A stretch of DNA of 64,000 nt. It comes from Dyella silvae. Lineage in GTDB: Bacteria > Pseudomonadota > Gammaproteobacteria > Xanthomonadales > Rhodanobacteraceae. The DNA is taken from assembly GCF_026421305.1 (NCBI RefSeq), contig NZ_JAPJBQ010000002.1:186001-250000 (forward strand), given 5' to 3'. Position 1 is the stretch's first letter. Every line of letters starts with the position of its first letter. The position numbers and the translations under genes are program-made. The notes beneath the pieces are model-generated. The model ran no database searches. It had not been told where the DNA came from and saw only the letters and a program-made list of their open reading frames with translations. Below are positions 1 through 10,380 of this stretch, piece by piece.

Positions 1-6
1 CCATCC

Positions 7-501
7 ATGAAAACCTTGCGGACCGCCGTCATGTTGTTGGGTGCGCTGACCCTGTCAGGCCCGCTGTTGGCCTCGCCGCTACACGATCACGCGGCGCACG
101 CCTCTCTTGATGGCACGCAAGTGCAGGTGCCGTCGGTGCGTTGGAAGGTCGATGCGCCGCTTCAGGATGGCATGGGGCGCATTCACCAGGCTTTGGAAGA
201 ATTGCGCCATTACGAGATGGGGCATATGAGTGAGGCCATGGCGCAGGACCGTGCTGGCCTGATTCTGGAAGCGGGGGCGTACATCTTTGCCCACTGCAAA
301 CTGGAGCCCCAGCAGGACGCTGTACTCCATGACATGTTGGTGCCTTTACTCGCCGCCGCACAGAAGCTGAAGGAGCATCCGCAGGATATGAGCGAGGTCG
401 CCGCCATGCGGAAGGCCGTGGTGAATTATCCGCGCTACTTCGATGATCCTGGATGGGATGCGAATGCTGCATCGTCACACGCGGCCCACGATGAACACTG
501 A
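7..501 (+). CDS. Small secreted protein, His-rich ends, next to copper genes
   Basis: Predicted 164-residue exported protein of unknown function. Residues 1-22 form a signal peptide (basic start, hydrophobic core, cleavage after Leu-Leu-Ala). The mature part begins with a His/Asp-rich stretch (LHDHAAHA) and ends with HAAHDEH, so both termini could bind metal. The middle is helical and contains HYEMGHM (about residues 68-74), a Met/His cluster, and a single Cys in FAHCKLE. It converges on the TonB-dependent copper receptor gene, which supports but does not prove a copper-related periplasmic role. The gene is complete, but its ribosome-binding site and promoter lie outside the window, so the start could not be checked. 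No firm family recognised. Confidence 0.75.
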   Translation: MKTLRTAVMLLGALTLSGPLLASPLHDHAAHASLDGTQVQVPSVRWKVDAPLQDGMGRIHQALEELRHYEMGHMSEAMAQDRAGLILEAGAYIFAHCKLEPQQDAVLHDMLVPLLAAAQKLKEHPQDMSEVAAMRKAVVNYPRYFDDPGWDANAASSHAAHDEH

Positions 502-505
502 ATAG

Positions 506-527
506 GGAGGCGCCCAAGGGCGCCTCC
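506..527. terminator. Inverted repeat between convergent genes
   Basis: A 10-bp perfect inverted repeat, GGAGGCGCCC and GGGCGCCTCC, with two bases between the arms, lies just after the stop of the small secreted protein and 14 bases before the end of the copper receptor gene on the other strand. It could end transcription in both directions, but there is no T-run. Confidence 0.5.
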
Positions 528-540
528 ATCGTGTCGGGCT

Positions 541-2649
541 TTAGTACTTGACGTCGAGCTTCAGCCAGATGGTCCTGCCCGGTTCGTTGACCCGCAGGGT
601 GTTGACGTAACCCACCAGACCCACGTTCGCTGCGTTGACATGTTCGGCGTACGTCTTGTTGAAGAGGTTGTCGATACCGGCACTCAACGTGGCCTGACGG
701 TTGATCCGATAACCGCCATTGAGTGAGAACACGCCGAACCCTGCGCTAGGCCCCAGGTCCTGCCCAACGATATTGCCCTCACCTACGGCAACGCGATGCT
801 GGGCGGCAACGATGCGCCAAAGACCGCCCACCGACCACACGCCGGTGTCATAAGTGAGGCCAAAGCGTGCCTCTAGTGGTGGCATCTGTGGCAATGGCTG
901 ATGATCGGTGCGGTTCTCGCCCCATGCCCAGGCCAGCGTAGTGTCAGCTTTCCAGCGGTCGTTGAAGGCGTATGCCAGACCGGCTTCGGCACCTGCGGTA
1001 CGGGCGTTGATGTTGCGCGCCTGGCCTGCGTTCATGCCGCTGGGATAGTCGATGAGGATGAAGTCGTGAACCTCGCCGACATAACCTGAGACCCAGGCCT
1101 TCAGGTTGGTATCGCGATACTGCAGGCCGACATCGAGCTGGGTGGTTTTTTCCGGCTGTAGCTTGAGAAAGCTGTTGAGGCTCTTGTCTACGTGCCGGCC
1201 GAACAATTCCCAATAGTCGGGGAAACGTTCCACGTGACCGATGCCGGCATAGACCGTAGTGGGTGATGCGGCCAGGTCATGCTCATAGCGGATAAACCCC
1301 GACGGCATGGTGTCGTTGCGGCTGGCATCGACAAGGCTGACCGGCATGTGCATGCCGCCACCCATCGACATGCCACCCATGCCGGTCGAGCTGGTCGTCG
1401 TCGTCAGGTCGTAGCCGCGTGCCTGCGCATGATCGACGCGAGCGCCGCCGATCAGCCGGTTGCGTTCGGCCAGTTGCCAGGTGAGTTCGCCGAATGCTCC
1501 GAGCGATCCCATTCGGGCGTCGCGGTGGCGCGGTTGGTCGCGATAGTAGGGCAGCATGCCGCCGGCAGGCCCGCCCATGCGGCCCGTGTGCACATTGCTG
1601 GAGCCGTCGATGCCCGCCTGCAGCTTCCAGGTTTCGCTCCAGTCGAAGCTGGCTACTACGCGTCCGCCCACCGTGCGCCGGTCGACGTCGCTGGCCATTG
1701 GCATTGGCATCATGCTGGCGGGATCGGGTTGGCGCAGCGTGTAGTTGTCCATCACATGATCGGCATAGTTGTAATAGAGCTGCGCCTCGATGCGATTGAA
1801 TACCGCATCGGGGCGATCATGCTCGAACTTGAGGCCGACACTCTCGCGCAGGAATTGCGCGCCATCCATGCTGCTGAACGCGTAGGCGGCCTGGCCGTTG
1901 CCTTTGCCGGCAGATAGTTCCACTCGGGTGTTGTCGTCGGGTGTCCAGCCGAGTGCGGCGTCGACGTTCCAGCGATCCCAGCGTGAGTGCACGCGGTTCC
2001 CATCACCGTCTTCATAATCTTGCGAGTGCGTGTGATTGGCGCTGACATCCATGTAGACGTCCGGGGTCCCGGCGCGTGCATCGATCATCTGGTCGTTGCG
2101 ACCGAATGAGCCACCCAGGAGGCTGCCCTCGAATGATGCGGTGGTGGTCGTGTAACGCTTGAAGTCGCGCTCGAACAACACGGTGCCGGCGGAATTGCCT
2201 GGCCCGTACAGCACTGTCTGAGGCCCTTTGATCACGGTGACACGATCGTAGAGCTGGGGCGAGATGTAGGCCGTGGGTGGGTCCATGCGCCCCGGACAGC
2301 CGCCGCCGATCTGCCCACCGTCGATCAGGATATTGATGCGGGAACCGACCATGCCGCGCAGCACCGGATCACCGTTGCTGCCGCCCTTGCGAATGGTGGA
2401 GAAGCCCGGGATCGTCTTGAGCAAGTCGGCGCCATCGCTTGCCGGTACGGGCTGTCGTGGGGCCTTGGGGTCAGTGATGACGGTAAGTGGGCTTTCCTGC
2501 ATCGGTGCAGTGACGACGATGGTGGGAAAGGTTTGCACGTTGTTGTCGGCCAGTACGGAAGGCACGACGGCATACAGGGCGGCAGAGATCAGGTAAGGGA
2601 GTGGTCGCGCAGCAAAACACGCGCGTCCCTGCGTGGAACGAACAGACAT
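541..2649 (-). CDS. oprC: TonB-dependent copper receptor (OprC/NosA type)
   Basis: Outer-membrane beta-barrel receptor that imports copper using TonB energy. I chose the start beginning MSVRSTQG (702 residues) because the upstream in-frame ATG adds 12 residues before a normal signal peptide ending in SVLA. The plug domain follows (ILIDGG, VIKGPQTVLYGPG). In this numbering Cys118 and Met122 form CPGRM and His298/Met300 form HVM. These match the CxxxM and HxM copper-site pattern known for the Pseudomonas receptor OprC. Met-rich loops (MMPMPM and a Gly/Met/His stretch) also suit copper. The protein ends with the aromatic-rich strand typical of outer-membrane barrels. It lies downstream of a DUF2946 gene on the same strand, a common pairing. 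The symbol is by family resemblance. Confidence 0.92.
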   Translation of the reverse strand: MSVRSTQGRACFAARPLPYLISAALYAVVPSVLADNNVQTFPTIVVTAPMQESPLTVITDPKAPRQPVPASDGADLLKTIPGFSTIRKGGSNGDPVLRGMVGSRINILIDGGQIGGGCPGRMDPPTAYISPQLYDRVTVIKGPQTVLYGPGNSAGTVLFERDFKRYTTTTASFEGSLLGGSFGRNDQMIDARAGTPDVYMDVSANHTHSQDYEDGDGNRVHSRWDRWNVDAALGWTPDDNTRVELSAGKGNGQAAYAFSSMDGAQFLRESVGLKFEHDRPDAVFNRIEAQLYYNYADHVMDNYTLRQPDPASMMPMPMASDVDRRTVGGRVVASFDWSETWKLQAGIDGSSNVHTGRMGGPAGGMLPYYRDQPRHRDARMGSLGAFGELTWQLAERNRLIGGARVDHAQARGYDLTTTTSSTGMGGMSMGGGMHMPVSLVDASRNDTMPSGFIRYEHDLAASPTTVYAGIGHVERFPDYWELFGRHVDKSLNSFLKLQPEKTTQLDVGLQYRDTNLKAWVSGYVGEVHDFILIDYPSGMNAGQARNINARTAGAEAGLAYAFNDRWKADTTLAWAWGENRTDHQPLPQMPPLEARFGLTYDTGVWSVGGLWRIVAAQHRVAVGEGNIVGQDLGPSAGFGVFSLNGGYRINRQATLSAGIDNLFNKTYAEHVNAANVGLVGYVNTLRVNEPGRTIWLKLDVKY

Positions 2650-2727
2650 GATGGTTTCCGTTATCACAGGCCATGGGGCGCCCACGCGGCGGTTTGCCGC
2701 GATAGGCGAAAGGCAAAAAAGTGAGAT

Positions 2728-3087
2728 TCAGCGCTGTGAAGTAACGGGTGGGCCGCGCGGTGCGGCGGCCAGTACGAAAGGCTCCGTGCCGGAATGCACG
2801 TGGAGCAGGTGAGGGCAGTCTGCCGACGGGGAGCACATCGGCAACGACAAGCCAGAGCCCGGCATGACGGGGCTGTGGCTGAGCAAACCGCAATAGCCAC
2901 ATTTTTCCATCGATCCCGAATGCGGGGACGACGGCAGGGAATGATCGCGATGCGGACCACAACCCATCACCATCGATGACTCGGCATCCATGGTGATGGT
3001 CTGGGATATCACTGGCGCCACGATGGTGAGCCAGAGGGCCATCATGGCCACCCAAGCTATCCAGCGAGGGGTCCGAAGGCGTGTCAC
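2728..3087 (-). CDS. DUF2946 family protein
   Basis: A 119-residue protein with one N-terminal hydrophobic segment (about residues 10-28, signal peptide or anchor) and a Cys/His/Met-rich mature part including CGYCGLLSH, the recognisable motif of DUF2946 proteins. The start is a GTG preceded by AGGAAA at good spacing. It lies 78 bases upstream of the copper receptor start on the same strand, so they are probably co-transcribed. Proteins of this family often sit beside TonB-dependent copper receptors; their biochemical role is not established. Metal binding or copper handling in the periplasm is inference from context and residue content. Confidence 0.8.
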   Translation of the reverse strand: MTRLRTPRWIAWVAMMALWLTIVAPVISQTITMDAESSMVMGCGPHRDHSLPSSPHSGSMEKCGYCGLLSHSPVMPGSGLSLPMCSPSADCPHLLHVHSGTEPFVLAAAPRGPPVTSQR

Positions 3088-3524
3088 TTGGTTTCCTGTA
3101 GGGCTTTACGCCCTTCTTGTAGCGTCTTCATCATCCCATGTGACGCCAAGTGCCAGTGTGCGGCACGCCGTCGCGGCGTAATGAGCGATAAAGGATGGTC
3201 AATCGCACAGGCGTGATTGGCATGTCTTTATGCAAACCATCGATAGAACCAACCGAGGGGATGGTGGGCATCAGGCGATGCCGATGCTGGCGAGTTACAC
3301 CGTCAGTGCTGCCACATGGCAGCAGCATCGCTGGCGCAAGTCAAAACGAGGTGTGGGTGACGCTGACGAAGTGTTACTCACCGTTTGGCCGTCCGAGCCA
3401 AAGTGGACGCCTGGGTTGCGGATCACGTGCTTTCCATACAGGCATGACGTGAAGGCTCCGGGAAAGGGCGACTTTCCGTGGTGGGGCATGTTCTACTTAT
3501 ATGCCCCATCCAACGAGGTGTCCC
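3088..3524. other. Divergent intergenic region upstream of DUF2946 and tpx
   Basis: About 437 bases between divergently transcribed genes. It must hold both promoters, but I could not fix convincing -35/-10 pairs. The clearest structure is the inverted repeat at 3482-3508 next to tpx, listed separately. Open frames here (for example 3230 onward) run into tpx out of frame and look like chance. Confidence 0.5.
3482..3508 (+). promoter_or_regulatory. Inverted repeat just upstream of tpx
   Basis: TGGGGCAT (3482-3489) and ATGCCCCA (3501-3508) form a perfect 8-bp inverted repeat separated by 11 bases, ending 16 bases before the tpx start codon and just ahead of its GAGG ribosome-binding site. It could be a regulator operator or an mRNA hairpin in the 5' leader. 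Two 8-bp half-sites with centres 19 bases apart would fit a dimeric regulator. No regulator can be named from the sequence. Confidence 0.45.
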
Positions 3525-4025
3525 ATGTCCCAAGTTACGCTGAAAGGCAATCCGGTCCAGGTCGATGGCCATTTCCCCGCCAAGGGCGAGGCGGCACCCG
3601 CATTCTCGCTGGTCGGCAAGGACCTGGCCGACGTGACGCTCGCCAACTTCGACGGCAAGCGCAAGGTGCTGAATATTTTCCCCAGCATCGATACGCCCAC
3701 CTGTGCTACCTCGGTGCGCCGCTTCAACGAGAAGGCGAGCCAGCTCGATGACGCGGTGGTGCTGTGCATTTCCGCCGACCTGCCGTTTGCGCAGGCGCGT
3801 TTCTGTGGCGCCGAAGGCTTGAACAACGTCGTTACGCTCTCCACGCTGCGTGGCCATGATTTCCTGAAGAACTACGGCGTGGCGATTGCATCCGGCCCGC
3901 TCTCAGGTCTGGCGGCACGTGCCGTGGTGGTGCTGGATGGCCAGAACAAGGTCGTGCACAGCGAGATGGTGAGCGAGATTGCCCACGAGCCGAACTACGA
4001 CGCGGCGCTGGCCGCACTGAGTTGA
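3525..4025 (+). CDS. tpx: Thiol peroxidase (2-Cys peroxiredoxin, Tpx)
   Basis: A 166-residue peroxidase that reduces hydroperoxides using thioredoxin. The start MSQVTLKGN was chosen over an ATG eight codons upstream because GAGG sits correctly before it. The peroxidatic Cys lies in [15 protein letters not shown], the Tpx-type signature with Thr three residues before the Cys. The resolving Cys lies in QARFCGAEG. The conserved LSTLRG and [12 protein letters not shown] stretches are present, and the length is normal for the family. It is a single gene followed by a strong terminator. An inverted repeat directly upstream may control it. Confidence 0.95.
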   Translation: MSQVTLKGNPVQVDGHFPAKGEAAPAFSLVGKDLADVTLANFDGKRKVLNIFPSIDTPTCATSVRRFNEKASQLDDAVVLCISADLPFAQARFCGAEGLNNVVTLSTLRGHDFLKNYGVAIASGPLSGLAARAVVVLDGQNKVVHSEMVSEIAHEPNYDAALAALS

Positions 4026-4042
4026 TCCCGACGCACATGCAT

Positions 4043-4073
4043 GAAAAAGGCCGGGGGTTCCCGGCCTTTTTTT
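4043..4073. terminator. Bidirectional intrinsic terminator, tpx / azurin
   Basis: AAAGGCCGGG and CCCGGCCTTT form a stem around a short GGTT-type loop, with A residues on one side and a run of seven T on the other. It lies between the convergent tpx and azurin genes and can serve both. Confidence 0.85.
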
Positions 4074-4098
4074 GTGCGGTTGCTTAAATAAGGTGCGT

Positions 4099-4548
4099 TT
4101 ACGGTGCCAGCGTGAGCGTGCCCTTCATCAGCGTGGCGTGACCCGGGAACGTGCAGAAGTAGGTATAGGTTTCGCCAGCCTTGAGCTTGGACACCGGGAA
4201 GGTGACGCTGTCGGATTCGCCGCCACCGATCAGCTTGGTGTGGGCCATCACACGCGTGTCGCCGGCTTTGACGTAGTTCTGGTCGGCGCCGGCCTTCATA
4301 CCATCGGCGATGATGCCGGGCTCGTCGGCTTCCGTGCCAAGCACCCAGTTGTGTCCCATGGAGGCCTTGGCCAGCTTGCCGGTGTGCTTCAGCGTCACGG
4401 TGAACTGCTTGCAAGTCTTGGCAACCGTGATGCTCTTCTGGTTGTACTGCATGGCATCGTTGCCCTCGATGGTGGCGGAGCAATCGGCGGCCCACAGGGG
4501 CGAAGAGGACAGGCCGAGCAGGGTGAGGGCAAGGACTTGGCGGATCAT
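4099..4548 (-). CDS. azu: Azurin (periplasmic blue copper protein)
   Basis: Small electron-transfer cupredoxin, 149 residues with a signal peptide ending in PLWA; the mature protein starts [11 protein letters not shown], close to known azurins. Copper ligands are visible: His in MGHNW, and Cys, His and Met in [14 protein letters not shown]. The disulfide pair (ADCS and KTCKQF) is present. The frame is open further upstream, but the start MIRQVLAL has a GGAGTTA ribosome-binding site and a proper signal peptide, so the longer version is rejected. Close to tpx and the copper receptor, it fits a copper and redox neighbourhood; its electron partner is not shown. Confidence 0.95.
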   Translation of the reverse strand: MIRQVLALTLLGLSSSPLWAADCSATIEGNDAMQYNQKSITVAKTCKQFTVTLKHTGKLAKASMGHNWVLGTEADEPGIIADGMKAGADQNYVKAGDTRVMAHTKLIGGGESDSVTFPVSKLKAGETYTYFCTFPGHATLMKGTLTLAP

Positions 4549-4683
4549 CGGGTAACTCCGGGGATGTGTGTAGGGACAGCCGAACAATTGCGCCAGCTCA
4601 TGCCTATAGCGCTGACCTGGATCAGTTGAACGAGACAAACTCGATCTGTGCGACCACTTGCCGCGTACATACCCCGAGAAAAC

Positions 4684-4712
4684 AAAAGCCGGGCATAGCC
4701 CGGCTTTTGTAC
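4684..4712 (-). terminator. Terminator downstream of gapA
   Basis: AAAAGCCGGG and CCCGGCTTTT form a perfect 10-bp stem with a five-base loop, followed on the minus strand by further T residues. It lies 25 bases past the gapA stop and is flanked by A/T on both sides, so it could also act toward the azurin promoter region. Confidence 0.8.
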
Positions 4713-4733
4713 TTACAGCTTCGAGAGAGTGGT

Positions 4734-5747
4734 TTACTTGGCGGCCATCAGCGCGACAGTCATGTCGAGCATGCGGTTGGAGAAGCCCCACTCGTTGTCG
4801 TACCACGACAGTACTTTCACCAGCGTGCCTTCCATGACGCGCGTCTGCGTGGCGTCATAGGTGGACGAGGCCGGGTTGTGGTTGAAGTCGATCGACACCA
4901 GCGGCTGGGTGTTGACGGCCAGGATGCCCTTCAGCGGGCCATTGGCGGCGTCGCTGATGACCTGATCGATCTCTTCCTTGGTGGTCGGGCGCGCAGCGTC
5001 GAACACCAGGTCCACCACCGACACGTTGATGGTCGGCACGCGCATGGCGAAGCCGTCCAGCTTGCCGTTGAGTTCCGGCAGCACCAGGCCCACCGCGGCG
5101 GCGGCGCCGGTCTTGGTCGGGATCTGGCTCATCGTGGCCGAACGGGCGCGGCGCAGGTCAGAGTGGTAGACGTCCGTCAGCACCTGGTCGTTGGTGTAGG
5201 CGTGGATGGTCGTCATCAGGCCGCGCTGGATGCCGATCTTCTCGTGCAGCACCTTGGCCAGCGGAGCGAGACAGTTGGTGGTGCAGGAGGCGTTGGAGAT
5301 CACTTCCAGCTTGGAGGTGAGCTTGTCGTCATTGACGCCCATGACGAAGGTGCCGTCCACGTCCTTGTCGCCAGGAGCGGAGATGATCACCTTCTTGGCG
5401 CCGGCGGCGATGTGCGCGCTGGCCTTGGCCTTGGAGGTGAACAGGCCGGTGCACTCGAGCACGACGTCGACGCCCAGGGCGCCCCACGGCAGCTTCGACG
5501 GATCACGCTCGGCGCAGACCTTGATGCGGTCGCCGTTGACGATCAGGTCGCCGCCGTCCACGGACACGGTGCCCGGGAACTTGCCGTGCGCGGTGTCGTA
5601 CTGAGTCAGGTGCGCATTGGTCTCGGCATTGCCGAGGTCATTGATCGCAACGATCTGGATTTCGTTGGTGCGACCGGCTTCGTACAGCGCGCGCAGAATG
5701 TTGCGGCCAATGCGACCGTAACCGTTGATGGCGACCTTAATGGCCAT
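4734..5747 (-). CDS. gapA: Glyceraldehyde-3-phosphate dehydrogenase
   Basis: NAD-dependent glycolytic enzyme, 337 residues. The N-terminal nucleotide fold has [15 protein letters not shown]. The catalytic Cys lies in [12 protein letters not shown], and the conserved [15 protein letters not shown] motif is near the C-terminus. A GGAGGA ribosome-binding site precedes the ATG. It is transcribed alone and ends in a strong hairpin terminator. pyk, fba, tkt and pgk all lie within 12 kb, although on mixed strands, so this is a dispersed glycolysis neighbourhood rather than one operon. Confidence 0.98.
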   Translation of the reverse strand: MAIKVAINGYGRIGRNILRALYEAGRTNEIQIVAINDLGNAETNAHLTQYDTAHGKFPGTVSVDGGDLIVNGDRIKVCAERDPSKLPWGALGVDVVLECTGLFTSKAKASAHIAAGAKKVIISAPGDKDVDGTFVMGVNDDKLTSKLEVISNASCTTNCLAPLAKVLHEKIGIQRGLMTTIHAYTNDQVLTDVYHSDLRRARSATMSQIPTKTGAAAAVGLVLPELNGKLDGFAMRVPTINVSVVDLVFDAARPTTKEEIDQVISDAANGPLKGILAVNTQPLVSIDFNHNPASSTYDATQTRVMEGTLVKVLSWYDNEWGFSNRMLDMTVALMAAK

Positions 5748-5939
5748 GGGACAGCGTCCTCCGGAGTGAGGTGACGAAAATGGCGGCTGTGGGACCGCCG
5801 TAAAACCGTCATTTTAGCCTGAACCGGGGTGTGGGCTCATCCGTAGGGCCCATTTGCCGCGCCGGGGCTGTTCAGGGAAGCCCTAACGCGTTTGAATCAC
5901 GGCTTTCCGGCCAAGCCTGGGCCGATCAAGGAGAACCAC

Positions 5940-6410
5940 ATGAGTGACGCTGAGCAGACCGTCGAAATCACCCTGGAACAGATCGCCGACTACGAGTTCA
6001 AGGTTCGCTTCGATGACACCGCTATCCCCGACCTGATCACCGACGAGACATCGCCGCTGGGCCACGACGGCGGCCCCAACCCGTCGCGTCTGCTGGCGGC
6101 CGCAGTCGCCAACTGCCTGAGCGCCAGCCTGCTGTTCGCCCTGCGCAAGTACAAGAACGCCCCGGGCACCATCGGCGCGAAGGCAAAGGCCACCCTGGCG
6201 CGGAACGAACACGGCCGCTGGCGCATCACCCATATCAGCGTGGATCTGCAGCTGGCAGACAAGGCGGAGCTGCTCGATCACCTCGATCGCGTACTCGCCC
6301 AGTTCGAAGACTTCTGCATCGTGACCCAGAGCGTGCGCCAGGGCATTAGCGTGGACGTGAGCGTGCGCGATGGAGACGGCAACACGCTGCCAGTACCGAA
6401 CGCGGGATAA
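5940..6410 (+). CDS. OsmC family protein
   Basis: A 156-residue protein of the OsmC/Ohr superfamily. Recognisable parts are the Gly-Pro-rich segment GHDGGPNPSRLLAAAVANCLS, holding the first conserved Cys, and a second Cys in EDFCIVTQSVRQG. Members with this Cys pair are thiol-dependent hydroperoxide reductases, but this branch is poorly characterised, so peroxide reduction is inference. The start at MSDAEQTV has AAGGAG at ideal spacing; an in-frame ATG 16 codons upstream is less likely. It is followed closely by a secreted nuclease gene on the same strand. Confidence 0.88.
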   Translation: MSDAEQTVEITLEQIADYEFKVRFDDTAIPDLITDETSPLGHDGGPNPSRLLAAAVANCLSASLLFALRKYKNAPGTIGAKAKATLARNEHGRWRITHISVDLQLADKAELLDHLDRVLAQFEDFCIVTQSVRQGISVDVSVRDGDGNTLPVPNAG

Positions 6411-6483
6411 GGCGAAACTTGCGCCGGACTGTCACGCGGCTGTGGCAGACTCCCAGGTTCCCCTTTCAAACGCCGATGCCCTT

Positions 6484-7293
6484 ATGCCGTCACTGCGCCG
6501 CTCGATGACCGTGGCCCTTCTTGGCCTTGCCCTTACGCCTGCCGTGCAGGCCTGGGGGGCATTGGGGCATAGCATCGTGGCCGATCTGGCACAGCGGCAC
6601 CTCAGCCCGACGGCAGAGGCCGAAGTGGAGCGGCTGCTTGCGCCGGAACACACCAAGTCGCTGGCCGATATTGCCAGCTGGGCAGACGAGATCCGCAACG
6701 ATCCCGCGCAGAACGCGCTGTGGAAGCAAACGCGCGCCTTGCACTATGTCGACTTCACCGCCGGCGACTGCAGCTACACGCCGCCGCGCGACTGCAAAGA
6801 CGGGCAATGCGTGGTCGCCGGTATCGATCACTACGTGCAGGTGCTTGGCGACAAGACCCAGCCGGATGCCAAGCGGCTTGAGGCGCTGAAGTTCGTGGTG
6901 CATTTCATCGGCGATGAGCATCAGCCGCTGCACGGCGGTTCCCGCGACGACAAGGGAGGCAACGCCTACCAGGTGCAGTTCAACGACAAGGGCACCAACC
7001 TGCACAGCGTGTGGGACTCGGGCATGCTCAAAACGCACGGCCTGGAATGGAAGCCCTATGCAGACGAACTGGAGGCCCGTGGTCCGGTGACGCTGCCCGC
7101 GCCCATCCCGCCGTTCGATAACGCTTACGCGCAGTGGGCCGAAGAGTCGTGCGTCGTCTCGCGCGACATCTACCCGAATGGCCACAATATCGATCAGGCC
7201 TACGTCGACAAGGAGTTGCCGGTGGCCGAACTGCGGCTGCGGGAGGCTGGCCGGCGGCTTGCCGAGGTACTCAATCTGGCGCTGTCGCGCTGA
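6484..7293 (+). CDS. Secreted S1/P1-type nuclease
   Basis: Zinc-dependent single-strand nuclease/3'-nucleotidase family, 269 residues. A signal peptide ends in AVQA so that the mature chain begins with Trp (WGALGH); in this family the N-terminal Trp itself binds zinc. Further ligand motifs are WADEIRN, HYVDF, HFIGDEHQPLH and NLHSVWDSG, giving the His/Asp set for three zinc ions. Cys pairs (DCSYTPPRDC) could form disulfides. The frame extends upstream into the OsmC gene but the signal peptide fixes the start at MPSLRRSM. Likely acts in the periplasm or outside the cell, in nucleic acid turnover. Confidence 0.92.
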   Translation: MPSLRRSMTVALLGLALTPAVQAWGALGHSIVADLAQRHLSPTAEAEVERLLAPEHTKSLADIASWADEIRNDPAQNALWKQTRALHYVDFTAGDCSYTPPRDCKDGQCVVAGIDHYVQVLGDKTQPDAKRLEALKFVVHFIGDEHQPLHGGSRDDKGGNAYQVQFNDKGTNLHSVWDSGMLKTHGLEWKPYADELEARGPVTLPAPIPPFDNAYAQWAEESCVVSRDIYPNGHNIDQAYVDKELPVAELRLREAGRRLAEVLNLALSR

Positions 7294-7689
7294 GTTGGTG
7301 GGCTATCCCGGATGGCCCGCAGCCGCCCTGGCGATACCTGATTGCTTGAGCGGAAGTGTCACGCTTCTGCGTACTTATTGAACAGTTTTGCTGCACCGCG
7401 GTGGCGGTAACTGCCCCCGCGAGGCGCGCTTAGGCGGACTTCGCCAGACCGTCGCGCGATGACCGGCGTCTGGTTTTCGAGTGGATTCGCAGTGGGTGCC
7501 CGATGACACCAGTGTTTGGGCGTTTCGACGTCCGCAGAGCAGACCAGTGCGTGTCGCTCGCTCCACCTTCGTTGTACTTTGGTGATACCAGTGGTCGGTG
7601 GTGGTTCGCATGCCACAAGCAGTCCACTTGGATGACAAAAACCACGCGTCAAATGTCGTCAAAAACCCTCTGGCGCACGCCGTTGGTTT
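7294..7689. other. Gene-free stretch upstream of pyk
   Basis: Roughly 400 bases with no convincing gene on either strand. Short frames here lack ribosome-binding sites, and the long minus-strand frame is the shadow of pyk extended. I see no strong terminator after the nuclease gene. A small RNA or long regulatory region is possible but nothing in the sequence shows it directly. Confidence 0.4.
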
Positions 7690-7704
7690 TGCTAGTCTCG
7701 ATGT

Positions 7705-7705
<1 letters not shown>
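7690..7705 (+). promoter_or_regulatory. Extended -10 promoter element at pyk start
   Basis: TGCTAGTCT at 7690-7698 matches an extended -10 (TGnTAnnnT). A transcript starting 6-8 bases downstream would begin at or next to the pyk ATG at 7705. No Shine-Dalgarno sequence is visible before that ATG, so a leaderless mRNA is plausible. The -35 region is weak. Confidence 0.4.
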
Positions 7706-9177
<1,472 letters not shown>

Positions 9178-9203
9178 GCTGATTCGCTCCAAGGGAGGGG
9201 CGA

Positions 9204-9758
9204 ATGAAGACAAGCTTGCACACGGTGCTTTGTATTGCGATCAGGTTGGGCGCCGTACTCATGGCGGTCGGTCTGATTGAACAATGGCCACGCTTGTTGC
9301 TGACCCAAGCAGATGGGCGTGTTTCCGTTGCCGCAATTGCCTTTGATCTTCTGGGTCTTCTGTTGGCGTTTGTTTTATGGATACGGCCAGGGTTGCTGGC
9401 TTGGTGGGCGGCAGGCAATGCGCATCGCGAAACGCTTGATGTCCAGATCAGCGCTATGCAGTTGCAATACATCGCCCTATCCGTGGCCGGCGTCTACAAG
9501 CTTATTTCTGGTCTTTCTGGCGTTCTGGCGCATGGCTTGAATCTCCTTGAATATCAACATGCGCTGGATGCTAGCGGGGTGCCGGTGTCGCTCCCACCCT
9601 ACGAGAAGACGCTGTTTGTCGAGTACATCGTGGCGACCATCGCGGGGCTGGCCCTGACGCTCGGTGCACGTGGTCTGACCGGTTACCTTCAACGCATCCG
9701 TGGCGGCAACTCCCCTATGGTGGCCAGCGAACAGGTTGACGACGTCAGCAACGGCTAA
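9204..9758 (+). CDS. Hypothetical membrane protein, about four TM segments
   Basis: A 184-residue protein not recognised as any named family. Four hydrophobic segments can be seen (about residues 7-28, 45-70, 95-118 and 135-158), joined by short loops, with a charged C-terminal tail ending QVDDVSNG. GGGAGG lies at proper spacing before the ATG. It follows pyk by 26 bases on the same strand and is probably co-transcribed, but a functional link to pyruvate kinase is not evident. Inner-membrane location is inferred from hydrophobicity only. Confidence 0.75.
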   Translation: MKTSLHTVLCIAIRLGAVLMAVGLIEQWPRLLLTQADGRVSVAAIAFDLLGLLLAFVLWIRPGLLAWWAAGNAHRETLDVQISAMQLQYIALSVAGVYKLISGLSGVLAHGLNLLEYQHALDASGVPVSLPPYEKTLFVEYIVATIAGLALTLGARGLTGYLQRIRGGNSPMVASEQVDDVSNG

Positions 9759-9797
9759 ACTGGCGATACGCCGCTTACCGCGGTTTGGGAGATGGTC

Positions 9798-10244
9798 ATG
9801 GATACGAAGCTTCTACCGATCTTTTCGGCCGCCGCGCTGGCGGTAGGCATCCTGGGTTCTCCGGCGATGGCTCAGTCGCAGGCGCGCCTGGTGGGGCCGG
9901 ATCACATCCAGTCGTACTGGATCATGCTCAACACGAAGGTCGATGCGGACATTCCCAACAGCGGCCGCAACATGGACAAGCCGGGCTGTGTGGCGGTGAC
10001 CTTTATGATCGGCACGGACGGCGTGCCGCAGAACGTCACGGTGCGCAAGGTGGTGCCGGTGAGTGATCTGGACTCGGTGGCCAAGAGCGTGGTCACCAAC
10101 CTCCGTTACGGCCCTGCGCTGAAGAACAACACGCATGAGCCGGTCAATACCTATTACATCGTGCCGTTCAACCTGCCGGCCGATCAGGCCCAGCGGCAGG
10201 CCATCATCGACGCCTGCAAGCTGCCGGGCTACGACCAGGCCTGA
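9798..10244 (+). CDS. Periplasmic TonB-C-like protein
   Basis: A 148-residue exported protein with a signal peptide ending in PAMA. The mature part resembles the C-terminal TonB/energy-transducer domain: GCVAVTFMIGTDGVPQNVTV is the typical beta strand-turn with a following helix (VAKSVVTNLRYGPA). It has no membrane-spanning proline-rich arm, so it is not a full TonB. GGGAG six bases before this ATG supports it over an in-frame ATG two codons upstream. Role unknown; stand-alone TonB-C proteins are common in xanthomonads. Two Cys residues in the mature part could pair. Confidence 0.8.
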   Translation: MDTKLLPIFSAAALAVGILGSPAMAQSQARLVGPDHIQSYWIMLNTKVDADIPNSGRNMDKPGCVAVTFMIGTDGVPQNVTVRKVVPVSDLDSVAKSVVTNLRYGPALKNNTHEPVNTYYIVPFNLPADQAQRQAIIDACKLPGYDQA

Positions 10245-10380
10245 GGCCTCCGCCGGCCGTTCAGGGGCGCTCCGGGCCCCGGGCGGCCAGATGCCATATA
10301 CTTGCGGCCTTTGAGCCTCGCCGCCCCTACGGGGCGGCATCACCTTGTGCGGCCCACACCGCCTAAGTACCGGAGTTGTC

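Noticed and set aside
4549-4806. N-terminal extension of azurin
   Set aside because: The signal peptide and GGAGTTA ribosome-binding site place the start at 4548; the extension crosses the gapA terminator.
4566-5774. 402-codon plus-strand frame over gapA
   Set aside because: Antisense to GAPDH; only codon-bias artefact.
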